A DNA stretch of 64,000 nucleotides, taken from contig NZ_BAABFP010000005.1 of NCBI RefSeq assembly GCF_039541115.1, forward strand, positions 356,447 through 420,446, written 5' to 3'. Below the pieces are notes generated by a model. That model was not told where the DNA came from. It saw only the letters and a list, made by a program, of their open reading frames with translations, and ran no database searches. A program made the position numbers and the translations under genes. Positions 49,557-58,344 of this stretch are shown one piece after another. How positions within the stretch are numbered: position 1 is the stretch's first letter; each line of letters opens with the position of its first letter. The stretch comes from Angustibacter luteus. Lineage in GTDB: Bacteria > Actinomycetota > Actinomycetes > Actinomycetales > Angustibacteraceae.

Positions 49557-50152
49557 GCAGCGACGATGCGGACGCCGCTGCCGCCGATCCTGGCGGTGTC
49601 GTCGGGATCGTCCTGGCGGCCGGGGCGGGGCGACGCTTCGGCGGCCCGAAGGCGTTGGCCACCCTGGACGGCAGGCGGCTGGTGGACCGCGCCGTCGCCA
49701 CCCTGCGGGCGGGGGGGTGCGCGGACGTGATCGCGGTCGCCGGTGCCGTCCCGCTGCGCGACGTCGACGCCGAGGTCGCCACGAACGTGAACTGGCCCCG
49801 CGGCATGGCGTCGTCGCTGCAGGTCGGGCTCGCCGCGGCTCAGGCCGGACCCTGGTCGACGGCGGTGCTGCTGCTCGTGGACCAGCCGTGGATCGGCCCG
49901 CAGGCGGTGCGGCGGCTGATCGCGGCGCGCGCGGCGGGAGCGCGCTGTGCGCAGGCCGAGTACGACGGCGTGCCGGGGCACCCGGTGCTGTTCGCGCGGG
50001 AGTGCTGGGCGGACGTCGGCGCGGCGGCCCGGGGCGACCAGGGCGCGCGGGTGTGGCTGCGCACGCACCCGGACGAGGTGAGCGCGGTGGACTGCGCCGG
50101 GACCGGCGACCCGCGTGACGTCGACCGGCCGCAGGACCTGCTCGACAGCTGA
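49553..50152 (+). CDS. MobA-like molybdenum cofactor nucleotidyltransferase
   Basis: 199 residues of the NTP_transf_3 fold. The NTP-binding signature GIVLAAGAGRRFGGPKAL is near residue 17, VLLLVDQPWIGPQAVRRL near 105 and the VPGHPVLFAREC motif near 145. The LAAGxGxRxGxPK plus DQP/PGHP combination is that of MocA/MobA-like cytidylyltransferases that prepare molybdopterin for xanthine-dehydrogenase-family enzymes. A xanthine-dehydrogenase-like enzyme is encoded 11 kb downstream, although not in the same operon. Confidence 0.82.
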   Translation: MSSDDADAAAADPGGVVGIVLAAGAGRRFGGPKALATLDGRRLVDRAVATLRAGGCADVIAVAGAVPLRDVDAEVATNVNWPRGMASSLQVGLAAAQAGPWSTAVLLLVDQPWIGPQAVRRLIAARAAGARCAQAEYDGVPGHPVLFARECWADVGAAARGDQGARVWLRTHPDEVSAVDCAGTGDPRDVDRPQDLLDS

Positions 50153-50210
50153 GCGGGAACGACCTGCGGCCCGGGCGCGTTGAGCAACAGCCGCCGACGC
50201 AGGGAGTGCC

Positions 50211-50849
50211 GTGACCCAGGAAATCGCCACCGAGATCGACCGCCAGCTCGACGTCCTGGTGGGCAAGGGGTACCCGGCCCTGGCCGGGCTCGGCGAAGGG
50301 GAGTTCCGCGCGCTGGCCGACCCGGTGCGGGTGGCCGCGGCCGATGTCGTCCCGGCGGCGCCGAGCGAGCAGCAGGTGACGTTCCTGCTGGTCACCACCC
50401 GGGACGTCGTCCCGGCCGAGGACGCGATGCCGCTGACGACTCTGCTGGGCAGCACCAAGCCGGGGGTGGTGGACCGCAACCACGGCGACGGTGACCTGGC
50501 CGGGTACCTACCCATCGACGCGGTCCGCCTCCCCGCGGCCCGGCTCTACGCGCTGGTGGACGTCGAGCGCGGGGAGGAGTTCTGCGACGTCCGCCCGCAG
50601 GACGCCCTGCCGGTGGTGCTCGGCCGCGGCCGCACTCCGCTGACCATCGACGAGGGCGTGGCCCTGGTGACCCAGTTCCCGCAGGTGCTGCAGACGAACA
50701 GGTGCTTCATGCTGTCCGGCTCGCGGCGGCACGACAAGCGGGTGCCGGCGCTGTGGATCGGGCAGGGAGCGCCGAAGCTCGGCTGGTGCTGGGACGGCAA
50801 CCCGCACTCCTGGCTGGGCACCGCGTCGGTCGGCCGGCGCCTGGGGTGA
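50211..50849 (+). CDS. DUF5701 family protein
   Basis: 212 residues. The C-terminal signature SRRHDKRVPALWIGQGAPKL followed by GWCWDGNPHSWLG is that of DUF5701. I see no catalytic motif, signal peptide or membrane segment. GTG 50211 is preceded by GGGAG. It stands alone between the MobA-like gene and the sigma factor. Confidence 0.8.
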   Translation: MTQEIATEIDRQLDVLVGKGYPALAGLGEGEFRALADPVRVAAADVVPAAPSEQQVTFLLVTTRDVVPAEDAMPLTTLLGSTKPGVVDRNHGDGDLAGYLPIDAVRLPAARLYALVDVERGEEFCDVRPQDALPVVLGRGRTPLTIDEGVALVTQFPQVLQTNRCFMLSGSRRHDKRVPALWIGQGAPKLGWCWDGNPHSWLGTASVGRRLG

Positions 50850-50925
50850 ACCGAACGGCGCGCCGACCCGTGTCAGCAGCGAGATGATCAGGACGCAGCA
50901 GGCCGGCGGTCGACCAGGAGAGGCG

Positions 50926-51429
50926 ATGGCGCAGACGGACAGCGAGCTCATGCGTGCGCTGCACGACGAGCACGCGGGTGCGCTGTGGGCGTTCGTGGTC
51001 CGGCTGACCGGGGACAGGATGCAGGCCCAGGACATCGTGCAGGAGACGCTGCTGCGGGCCTGGAAGCACCCGGAGGTCCTCGACCCGTCGCGGGGCTCGC
51101 CGCGCGGCTGGCTGTACACCGTGGCCCGGCGGCTGGTCGTGGACGACTGGCGGACGAAGCGGTCGCGGGTCGAGTCGCTGCCGGGCACGCTGCCGGAACG
51201 GGGTCAGGACGACACCGACCAGATGCTGCAGTCCTGGGTGGTCGCCGACGCGCTGCGCCAGCTCAGCCTGGACCACCGGGCCGTACTGGTCGAGTGCTAC
51301 TTCCGCGGGCGGTCGGTCGCGGACGCGGCGCGGGTGCTGGGTATCCCCGAAGGAACCGTGAAGTCGCGGGCGCACTACGCCTTGCTGCGGTTGCGCGTGG
51401 CCCTGCAGGAGATGGGGGTGAGCCGGTGA
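50926..51429 (+). CDS. ECF-family RNA polymerase sigma factor
   Basis: 167 residues with sigma region 2 (LHDEHAGALWAFVVRLTGDR, AQDIVQETLLRAWKHPEV) and region 4 (LSLDHRAVLVECYFRGRSVA, GIPEGTVKSRAHYALLRLR), and no region 3, so an extracytoplasmic-function sigma. ATG 50926 has AGGAGAGG just upstream; an in-frame ATG at 50884 would add 14 residues. It overlaps an anti-sigma gene by 4 nt. It resembles SigL/SigK-like groups of actinobacteria, but the group cannot be fixed by eye. Confidence 0.93.
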   Translation: MAQTDSELMRALHDEHAGALWAFVVRLTGDRMQAQDIVQETLLRAWKHPEVLDPSRGSPRGWLYTVARRLVVDDWRTKRSRVESLPGTLPERGQDDTDQMLQSWVVADALRQLSLDHRAVLVECYFRGRSVADAARVLGIPEGTVKSRAHYALLRLRVALQEMGVSR

Positions 51430-52154
51430 GCGACAGCTACGAGACGTGGGCCGGGCCGTACGTGCTCGGCGCCCTGTCGCCGAGCGAGCGCGACGAGTTC
51501 GCCCGTCACCTGACCGGCTGCCCGCCGTGCAGCGAGGTGGTCGCCGAGCTCGCCGGGCTGCCCGGGCTGCTGTCCCGGGTGCCGGCCTCGGTCGTCGCGG
51601 AGCTGTCCGGCGAGTCCGGTCCGGACGGCGAGGAGGTCGTCCCACCGCTGCCGGACACGCTGCTGCCGAACCTGCTGCGCGAGGCCCGCCGGCGCCGGCG
51701 GGGCCTGGTCGCGCTGGCCGTCGCGGGTCTGGCCGCGGCCGTGGTCGGCGTCCTCGTCGCGGTCGGGGCGGCGACCGCACCGGACCACCCGAGCAGCCCG
51801 ACCGCCCCGACCCAGGTCGCCGGCTCGACGATGCAGCCCGCACCCGGGGTCCCGAGCAGCGCCCCGATCAGCGCGACCGTCGCCCTGACCAAGGTCGGCT
51901 GGGGGACCCGCCTGGACCTGGCCTGCGAGTACGAGGACTACGGGCGCGGTGACACGGCGTACGCGCTGGTCGTGGTGGACCGCGCGGGTCAGGTGCAGCA
52001 GGTCGGCACCTGGAACGCCATCCCCGGCAAGCTCATCCACATGAGCTCGGGCACGGCTCTGGACGCCGCGGACATCGCGGCCGTGCAGGTGCGCACGGTG
52101 AGCGGGCGCACGGTGCTGAACCTGGACCACCCGACGGCCGCGGTCACCGGGTGA
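51426..52154 (+). CDS. Zinc-binding anti-sigma factor (membrane)
   Basis: 242 residues. The N-terminal ZAS domain has the motif RHLTGCPPCSEVV (H-x3-C-x2-C) near residue 30, which holds the sigma factor. A transmembrane helix (LVALAVAGLAAAVVGVLVAVGA, about residues 92-113) leads to a Pro/Ser/Thr-rich linker and an extracellular anti-sigma-K-like domain (TRLDLACEYEDYG, YALVVVDRAGQVQQVGTW). It overlaps the sigma gene, the usual arrangement for co-expressed partners. Confidence 0.9.
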   Translation: MSDSYETWAGPYVLGALSPSERDEFARHLTGCPPCSEVVAELAGLPGLLSRVPASVVAELSGESGPDGEEVVPPLPDTLLPNLLREARRRRRGLVALAVAGLAAAVVGVLVAVGAATAPDHPSSPTAPTQVAGSTMQPAPGVPSSAPISATVALTKVGWGTRLDLACEYEDYGRGDTAYALVVVDRAGQVQQVGTWNAIPGKLIHMSSGTALDAADIAAVQVRTVSGRTVLNLDHPTAAVTG

Positions 52155-52190
52155 TCCGGGGTCGCTGATCCGGGGTAGCTGATCAGGGGG
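52152..52190. repeat. 14-bp tandem repeat at a convergent gene boundary
   Basis: TGATCCGGGGTCGC, TGATCCGGGGTAGC and a partial third TGATCAGGGGG lie end to end, supplying in-frame stop codons for the anti-sigma gene and spanning into the minus-strand MFS gene. No hairpin terminator was seen here. Confidence 0.7.
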
Positions 52191-53433
52191 TTCGGGTGCG
52201 TCCCGGCCGCAGCATGAACGCGGCGGCGCCCTGCGGGACCAGCAGCACGAGCAGCATGGCGAACGGCACCTGGTAGCTGCCGGTGGCGTCCCGCAGGGCA
52301 CCGATCACGGTCGGGCTCAGCGACGCGACGGAGTAGGACACCAGGAAGACCATGGCCGACAGCCGCGCGCTGGCCGCCGGGCTGACCGAGTAGTCGGAGA
52401 ACAGCACGAGCCCGAGCGCGAAGCCCGACCCGAGTCCCAGGCCGACCAGGCCCACCCAGATCCACGGGGCGGCGTCCGGGGCGACGAGCATGCCGCCCAC
52501 GCCGAGGGCGACGGCGACCACCGAGCAGAGCAGCATGGGACGCCGGTCCGGCAGCCGGTGCGCCACCACCGGTGCGGCGACGCCCGAGACCACCTGCGTC
52601 GCGCTGAACACCGCCAGCAGCAGGCCGGCGTCGGTCGCCGTCCAGCCGTGCGACTCGTAGAAGGGTGCGATCCAGGCCAGCTGACCGTAGAACTGCCAGG
52701 ACTGCAGGGACATGTAGACGACGACGAGCCAGGCGGTCGTGTACCGCCACGGCAGGGGCAACCGGGTCTCGGCAGGTTCGTCGACGGCTCGGCGGTGCCG
52801 GTTGGCTCGGCGGCCGACCGGCCAGCAGAACGCGAGCGCGACCACCGCGAACAGCCCCCAGAACGCGAGCGACTGGGGCCAGGAGCCGAACGCGTCCGCC
52901 AGGGGCACGCTCAGCGCGGACGCCGCAGCCGCGCCGCCCATCATGGCGAGCATGTAGCCGGCGGTGACCAGCGCCACGTGCTCGCTGAAGAACTCCTTGA
53001 TGATGCCCGGCGTGATGGTCCCCCCCACGGCGATGCCGAAGCCGGCCAGCAGGGTGCCCAGGTAGAGCAGCGGGACGTGCTCGCCGCCCAGGCGCAGGGT
53101 GCTGCCGACGGCCAGCACCGCCAGGGCGGCGGCGACCGCCGACTCACGGCCCCACCGGTGCGCCATCCGCTGCGCGACCGGCGCGAAGACCCCCATGCAC
53201 AGCACGGGCAGGGTGGTCAGCGCGCCCGTCCAGGTGCGGTTGAGGTCGAGGTCGGCGCCGATCCGCTCGACCAGCGGCGGCAGGCTGGTGATGGCCAGGC
53301 GCAGGTTGAGCGCGACCAGCAGGACCGTGACCAGCATGAGCACTGAGCCGTGGAGGGCGTCGCGGTGCTGGGCGTCGGGGTGCGGGGTTCGGCCCGGACG
53401 GGTCGAACCGGCGTCGGCGGGGCGGGTGCTCAC
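52183..53433 (-). CDS. CynX/NimT-type MFS transporter
   Basis: 416 residues with about 12 transmembrane segments. Sequence features such as ALNLRLAITSLPPLVERIGADL, VPLLYLGTLLAGFGIAVGGT and PGIIKEFF are those of the cyanate (CynX) / 2-nitroimidazole (NimT) transporter group. It is the last gene of a minus-strand operon and overlaps the FUSC gene by 4 nt (GTGA). The context with oxamic-transcarbamylase genes suggests a small carbamoyl or carboxylate compound such as oxamate, oxalurate or allantoate as substrate, which is inference. Confidence 0.82.
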   Translation of the reverse strand: MSTRPADAGSTRPGRTPHPDAQHRDALHGSVLMLVTVLLVALNLRLAITSLPPLVERIGADLDLNRTWTGALTTLPVLCMGVFAPVAQRMAHRWGRESAVAAALAVLAVGSTLRLGGEHVPLLYLGTLLAGFGIAVGGTITPGIIKEFFSEHVALVTAGYMLAMMGGAAAASALSVPLADAFGSWPQSLAFWGLFAVVALAFCWPVGRRANRHRRAVDEPAETRLPLPWRYTTAWLVVVYMSLQSWQFYGQLAWIAPFYESHGWTATDAGLLLAVFSATQVVSGVAAPVVAHRLPDRRPMLLCSVVAVALGVGGMLVAPDAAPWIWVGLVGLGLGSGFALGLVLFSDYSVSPAASARLSAMVFLVSYSVASLSPTVIGALRDATGSYQVPFAMLLVLLVPQGAAAFMLRPGRTRTP

Positions 53434-54545
53434 TGGTCGACCCTGTCAGGTGGCGTCTCGCCGGCCGAGGTCGGGATGGCGGCCCGGGCGGCGTCCGCGT
53501 CCAGCCCGGTCAGCTCGAGCAGGTCGACGACCATGGAGCGCACCTGGGCGAGGACCACGTCGTCGGACAGCGAGGTCCCGACCGGGACCGCGGCGGACTC
53601 CCGCGCGACCTGCTGGAGGAGCTCGCGCGAGTCGTCGGGGTCGCGCCGGTCCTCGAGGTCCGCCGCGATGGCCTCGATGACGTCTGCGAGGCGGCCGAGC
53701 AGGGTGAGGATGCGTGGGTCCAGCTGCTCGTGGCGGCGCACCACGACGGTGACCCGGCGCAGGAGCACGCGACCGTTGCGGACCGCCCGGTCCAGCATCA
53801 CGGACAGCGCGGACATGGCCAGCAGGTCGCTGCGGTGCCCGCGGCGCCACGGTGAGGAGCGGGCGATGGACAGCCCGTCGTAGGCGGCGGCCTGGACGTC
53901 GGCGAGCTGGCCTTCGCTGTTGCGCGCCCGGGCGAGCGTCGCGTAGGCCAGCTCCTCGTCCTGCTCGCGCACCGCCCGGACCGTGTCGTGGCACCAGGCG
54001 GCGAGCTCGCGCAGCACCGAGGCGGCCTCCTGCCGGGGGCGGCGCAGCGGCGAGCCCGGCACCACGGCGGCGGCGACCAGGGCGACGATCCCGCCGCAGA
54101 CGGCGTCCAGCCAACGGCCCAGCCCGGCGACCGGGCCGGGCGCCAGGGTCGCCACGATGGCGGACTGCACACCGGCCTGGGTGACCAGCAGGGGTCCGGC
54201 GTCCAGCAGCAGCGCCAGCGTCATCGCCAGGCCGACCACCACGAAGACCTGGATGGCACCGACGCCGAAGACCTCGACGAACAGGTCCCCGACGAGCACG
54301 CCCAGGGCGACCCCGACGGTGACCTCGGCGACCCGCTGCAGCCGCTGCTGGTAGCTCAGGCCGAGCGAGACGATGGCGGCGACCGGCGCGAAGAACGGCT
54401 GGCGGTGGCCGAGCGCGTAGCGGGCGAGCAGCCAGGCCACCGCGGCGGCGGTCGCGCACTGCGCGAGGTGCCAGCCGTACCGGCGCAGCAGGGTGACCCG
54501 GTCCGACCAGCTGGCCGCCGCGCGCTGCCCTACCCGTGAAGCCAC
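53430..54545 (-). CDS. FUSC-family membrane protein
   Basis: 371 residues: about six N-terminal transmembrane segments (HLAQCATAAAVAWLLARYAL, PFFAPVAAIVSLGLSYQQR, VFVVVGLAMTLALLL) followed by a long cytosolic helical region, the half-size fusaric-acid-resistance/aromatic-acid-exporter layout. The motif FFAPVAAIVSLG is characteristic of the family. It starts 21 nt after allG and overlaps the MFS gene, so it is probably in the same transcript. Its role there is unknown; an efflux role would fit. Confidence 0.8.
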   Translation of the reverse strand: MASRVGQRAAASWSDRVTLLRRYGWHLAQCATAAAVAWLLARYALGHRQPFFAPVAAIVSLGLSYQQRLQRVAEVTVGVALGVLVGDLFVEVFGVGAIQVFVVVGLAMTLALLLDAGPLLVTQAGVQSAIVATLAPGPVAGLGRWLDAVCGGIVALVAAAVVPGSPLRRPRQEAASVLRELAAWCHDTVRAVREQDEELAYATLARARNSEGQLADVQAAAYDGLSIARSSPWRRGHRSDLLAMSALSVMLDRAVRNGRVLLRRVTVVVRRHEQLDPRILTLLGRLADVIEAIAADLEDRRDPDDSRELLQQVARESAAVPVGTSLSDDVVLAQVRSMVVDLLELTGLDADAARAAIPTSAGETPPDRVDQ

Positions 54546-54566
54546 GCCCCCCAGCCTCCCGCGACC

Positions 54567-56015
54567 TCAGCCGGTGCGCTCGGCCAGCCCCTGCAGGGCC
54601 TGGGTGAAGCACTCCTGCGGCGGGCTGACCAGGCCGGCGCCGACCTGTCCGGTCCCCGCGACGCGCCCGGCCATGCCCGTGTTGATCACGGGCAGGATCG
54701 ACGTCCGGACCACGGCGGTGACGTCGATGCCGGTCGGTGTGCCGCGGAAGCCCAGCACCGGGATCTGGTAGATCGGGTGCTCGCCCAGCGTGATGTCGTA
54801 CATCCGCCGGGTAGTGGCCAGGGCGTCGTCCGCCTCGCCGCCGACGAACTTCACGATGGCGGGCGCGGCGGCCATCGCGAACCCGCCGATGCCGCCCGTC
54901 TCGGTGATGGCCGAGTCGCCGATGTCGGGATTGGCGTCGTCGGGGCCGAAGTCGCCCAGGAACAGCCCCTGCGGGGTGTTCGCCGGGGCGGTGAACCAGT
55001 CGTCGCCGGTGCCGGAGACCTGGATGCCGAAGTCGGTGCCGTTGCGGGCCATCGCGACCACGAGGGTCGAGCCGGGGACGTCGCGACCGGCGTCCAGGGC
55101 GAGCTTGCAGGCGGGCATGACGAGGTTCAGGAAGAAGTGGTCGTTCCCGTTGCAGAACCGGACCACGTCCGCGACGTCGGACGGCGGGGCGCCCAGGTCC
55201 AGCAGCTCGGGCACCAGCTCGCGGACCAGCATCATGGTGCCGGCCCGGTTGCGGTTGTGGCCCTCGTCGCCCATCTGCAGCATCTGCGCCACGATTGCGC
55301 GGATGTCCAGCGGTCCCGCGCGCTCGACACGGCGGCGGACGGCCTGCTGCAGCAGCGGCCCGAGCACCGCGGACATCCAGCGCAGCCGGTCGATCACGTC
55401 GGGCCCGTACGCGCCGTACCGCAGCACCTTGCCGAGGCCCTCGTTCAGCGTGCAGAACGCGGTGCCGCCGTGCACCGGATCACGCAGCACGAAACCCCAC
55501 TGGGACGGGGAGATGACCCCGGCCATCGGACCGACCGCCGCGTGGTGGTGGCACGAGTCCAGTGAGATGCCTTCTCCCGAAAGAGCCTGTCCCGCAACGA
55601 GTCCAGCCTCGGCGTCGGCGGGGTCGCCGGCGAGGCCCTCGAGCACCATCGCGCCGATCAGGGCGCCGCGCAGGGGCCCGGAGGCCCGTTCGAAGTCGAT
55701 GGGCGGCCCGGCGTGCAGGAACGAGCCAGGGCGCAGGCCCAGCGCCTGGGAAGCCGGGACGACGTCCACCAGCTCGGCGCCGGCCGCGAGCACCCGGGAC
55801 AGTGCGGTCGCGTTCGCTGTGACGCGCCGCGGGTCGGTCAGCACGGCACCCAGCTGGGCGGGCACCTCGGCGCCGCCCAGCGGGGGCCGCCAGTCGACCC
55901 GGTGCACATCGACCGCCTGCGCGCTCAGGGCGTCGGCGAGCAGGTCGACGCCAGCGGTGACCACGGACGTCGGGGCGTCGGTCAGCAGGCCCCGCAGGTC
56001 GCTCAGGCCGGTCAC
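54567..56015 (-). CDS. allG: DUF1116 protein, oxamic transcarbamylase subunit AllG (YlbE)
   Basis: 482 residues from a GTG overlapping the allF stop. Family signatures: GFVLRDPVHGGTAFCTLNEG near residue 175, MGDEGHNRNRAGTMM near 245, RFCNGNDHFFLNLVMPACK near 285, and the long Gly-rich NTPQGLFLGDFGPDDANPDI followed by TGGIGGFAMAAAPAIV near 350-390. In E. coli the three genes fdrA-ylbE-ylbF, renamed allFGH, together make oxamic transcarbamylase, which converts oxalurate and phosphate to oxamate and carbamoyl phosphate. All three homologues are contiguous here. Confidence 0.85.
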   Translation of the reverse strand: MTGLSDLRGLLTDAPTSVVTAGVDLLADALSAQAVDVHRVDWRPPLGGAEVPAQLGAVLTDPRRVTANATALSRVLAAGAELVDVVPASQALGLRPGSFLHAGPPIDFERASGPLRGALIGAMVLEGLAGDPADAEAGLVAGQALSGEGISLDSCHHHAAVGPMAGVISPSQWGFVLRDPVHGGTAFCTLNEGLGKVLRYGAYGPDVIDRLRWMSAVLGPLLQQAVRRRVERAGPLDIRAIVAQMLQMGDEGHNRNRAGTMMLVRELVPELLDLGAPPSDVADVVRFCNGNDHFFLNLVMPACKLALDAGRDVPGSTLVVAMARNGTDFGIQVSGTGDDWFTAPANTPQGLFLGDFGPDDANPDIGDSAITETGGIGGFAMAAAPAIVKFVGGEADDALATTRRMYDITLGEHPIYQIPVLGFRGTPTGIDVTAVVRTSILPVINTGMAGRVAGTGQVGAGLVSPPQECFTQALQGLAERTG

Positions 56016-57538
56016 GACGCCTCCTCGGGCCGGACGAGCGCCGCGGCGGCCCGGGCTGCGGCAGCGTTGGACAGGTACACGTCGGCGCCGGCCGCCGCCA
56101 GCCGCTGCGCCTGGTCGTCGCGGCCCTGCGGGTCGCCGGTCGTCCCGGTCAGCGACACCACGACGGCAAGGGCCCGGCCGGCCGCACCGGCCGCGGCCCG
56201 GGCCGCCGCGATCGCCGGGGCCAGCTCGATCGCCGGGTCCGGGTGCGCACCGTGGCCGAGGACGACGTCCAGCAGCACGGCACCGACCCGCGGGTCGGCC
56301 GCCTCCCGGGCCAGCCGCTGGTCGCGCAGCGACGGGTCGATCATCGGGTGCGCTCGACCCTGGGTCAGCGCGTCGTCGCCGAAGTCGACCATGGCGTGGG
56401 CGGTGCCGGCGTCCCAGCGGCCGTCCCCGCGCACGTCCAGCGCGAGCTCGGTCGACAGCGGGATGTTCGACCGGATCGGGCCCAGCCGCTCCGCGGCCAC
56501 CAGCATCGCCTCGTCGCACAGGGTGCCGCCGCAGAACAGACCGCGCAGTGCGCGGCCGGGGGAGCGTGGCTGGGCGTCGGGCGCACGCCACACCGGCCAC
56601 GTGACGCCGGTGACGCCGAGCCGGTCGAGCGTCGCCGTCGCCACCTCGGTGAGGTCGCGGCGTCCGGCACCCAGCGTCGCCCACTCGACGGCGACGTCCA
56701 GACCGCCGACGAGCTCCTGCAGGTCGTCCAGCACGCCCGGGTCGGCGGGCTTGCTCACCAGCACGACGAGCTCGGTCGCGTCGTCGCCGGCCAGCGCGGT
56801 CAGCGCCTGCCGGGCGGACCGTCCGCCGACCGCCGCGCTCAGGTCGCGCCCCCCGAGGCCCAGGCAGTGCCGGACGCCCACCCCGGCGTGGTCCAGCAGC
56901 GCCATCAGGTGCTGGGCGCCGGTGCCGGACGCCGCCACCAGGGAGACCGGCCCCGGCTGGACGACGTTCGCGAACCCGAGGCCCAGCCCGCCGAGCACCG
57001 CGGTCCCGCAGTCCGGGCCCATCACCAGCACGTCGTGCTCGGCGGCGGCGTCCTTCAGGGCCACCTCCTGCGGGACGCTCACGTTGTCGCTGAACACCAG
57101 GACGCTCGACCCGGCCGTGATCGCGTCCATCGCCTCAGCGACGGCGGACGGGCCGGGCACCGAGACCACGACCACCGGGGCCGGGCTGCGCCGCAGGGCG
57201 ACGCCGGTGGTGCGGGCCGGTTCGAGCGTGCTGGAACCGACGGTCGACACCGCCGGAGCCAGGGCCGTGACCAGGGCCGCCAGCGCGTCCTGCACCGCGG
57301 AGTCGTCGTCCGCCCGGAGCGCGACCACCAGGTCCGCGGGCGCCGTGCCCTCGGGAACGACGAAACCCATGCCGGCGAGGACCTCGACGTTCAGCGGGGT
57401 GGCCATCGCGACCTGCGCCGCCTGGACCCCGGGCACGTCCGCCACCCTGCGGCTGACCTGCAGCAGGGTCACGGAGTCGTGGTAGGCCCCGCTGCGGACC
57501 TCGACGTGCTCGACTCGCTCCATGCCGGCAGGGCTCAT
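56012..57538 (-). CDS. allF: FdrA-family protein, oxamic transcarbamylase subunit AllF
   Basis: 508 residues with the acyl-CoA synthetase (succinyl-CoA synthetase alpha-like) architecture of FdrA: a CoA-binding-like domain with GPDCGTAVLGGLGLGFANVV near residue 180, SGTGAQHLMALLDHAGVGV, GLGGRDLSAAVGG, and a ligase-like C-terminal domain with GLFCGGTLCDEA near 335 and AHPMIDPSLRDQRL near 395. ATG 57538 overlaps the allH stop (ATGA); the internal ATG 57523 is less likely. It is the middle gene of allH-allF-allG. Confidence 0.85.
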   Translation of the reverse strand: MSPAGMERVEHVEVRSGAYHDSVTLLQVSRRVADVPGVQAAQVAMATPLNVEVLAGMGFVVPEGTAPADLVVALRADDDSAVQDALAALVTALAPAVSTVGSSTLEPARTTGVALRRSPAPVVVVSVPGPSAVAEAMDAITAGSSVLVFSDNVSVPQEVALKDAAAEHDVLVMGPDCGTAVLGGLGLGFANVVQPGPVSLVAASGTGAQHLMALLDHAGVGVRHCLGLGGRDLSAAVGGRSARQALTALAGDDATELVVLVSKPADPGVLDDLQELVGGLDVAVEWATLGAGRRDLTEVATATLDRLGVTGVTWPVWRAPDAQPRSPGRALRGLFCGGTLCDEAMLVAAERLGPIRSNIPLSTELALDVRGDGRWDAGTAHAMVDFGDDALTQGRAHPMIDPSLRDQRLAREAADPRVGAVLLDVVLGHGAHPDPAIELAPAIAAARAAAGAAGRALAVVVSLTGTTGDPQGRDDQAQRLAAAGADVYLSNAAAARAAAALVRPEEAS

Positions 57539-58317
57539 GCGGCCAGCCTGCCCCATCGCACGGACGCGACCAGGTCGGCGCCGGCCAGGGTGGCCGCCCC
57601 CGAGCTGGCGCCGAGCGCCCGCACGGCCGCGCGGTTCCCCTCGGTCGGCCGGTGCAGGGCCCGGACGACGACGCGCGTCGCCAACCCACCGGCGGCGTGC
57701 CGCAGCAGCTCCGCGGACAGCGGCGTCGTCCGGGCAGCGGCCGCAGCGGTGACGGCCCGGCCCACCTGGTCCAGCACCGCTGCGCCCGGACCCGGCCGGG
57801 CCTGCGCGGCCAGCAGCAGGCCGGCCACCGCGTCGTCGGCGGCCGGGGTCGATCCCGGCCCGCGGCCGAGCACACCGCACAGCAGATCGGCCGTGGCGGG
57901 CGCGTCGTGCTCGGCGAGCGCGCTGACCGCGGCTCGCAGGGCCCGCCAGGTCACCGCGTCGAGGCCACCGGGGTCCGCCGGACGTGGCGAGGCAGGCCCT
58001 GGCTCGCGGGGGAGCACCCGGGCCGGCGACCACCAGCGGCTGACCTGCACCCAGCACGACGGGAGCTGCAGCCCGAAGCTGTTGATCATGACCTCGTCCC
58101 CGACCACGACAGCACCGGCCGCGACGACCGTGGCCAACGCGGGGGCCAGCACAGCGCAGGGCAACGACGCGGGGCCGGGATGGAGGTCCAGCACGAGGAG
58201 TCGCGGGCCGGGCAACGCCACGGAGACCGCGCCAGAGCCGACCCGCACCACCTGGCCCGTCCCGCCGCCGAACGCGTCGAGCAGGGCGGTGCTGCCCGCA
58301 CCCGCCACCAAGCCCAT
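57535..58317 (-). CDS. allH: DUF2877 protein, oxamic transcarbamylase subunit AllH (YlbF)
   Basis: 260 residues. The DUF2877 signature, normally LGxGxGLTPSGDD, appears as LGRGPGSTPAADDAVAGLLL near residue 150, with the catalytic-looking DD pair kept but the glycine before it changed to Ala. INSFGLQLPSCWVQVSRWW near 80 and the C-terminal HAAGGLATRVVVRALHRP also fit. First gene of the minus-strand operon; its ATG is only 34 bp from the divergent pucR start and appears leaderless behind TAGCGT. Confidence 0.8.
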   Translation of the reverse strand: MGLVAGAGSTALLDAFGGGTGQVVRVGSGAVSVALPGPRLLVLDLHPGPASLPCAVLAPALATVVAAGAVVVGDEVMINSFGLQLPSCWVQVSRWWSPARVLPREPGPASPRPADPGGLDAVTWRALRAAVSALAEHDAPATADLLCGVLGRGPGSTPAADDAVAGLLLAAQARPGPGAAVLDQVGRAVTAAAAARTTPLSAELLRHAAGGLATRVVVRALHRPTEGNRAAVRALGASSGAATLAGADLVASVRWGRLAA

Positions 58318-58323
58318 GACGCG

Positions 58324-58329
58324 ACGCTA
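58324..58329 (-). promoter_or_regulatory. -10 box of allH, leaderless
   Basis: TAGCGT on the minus strand ending 6 nt before ATG 58317. It lies 9 bp from the oppositely directed pucR -10 box. Confidence 0.45.
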
Positions 58330-58338
58330 CCGAGCACC

Positions 58339-58344
58339 TAGGCT
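58339..58344 (+). promoter_or_regulatory. -10 box of pucR, leaderless
   Basis: TAGGCT ending 7 nt before ATG 58352 with no ribosome-binding site between. Its -35 region would fall over the allH -10 box and start. Confidence 0.5.
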
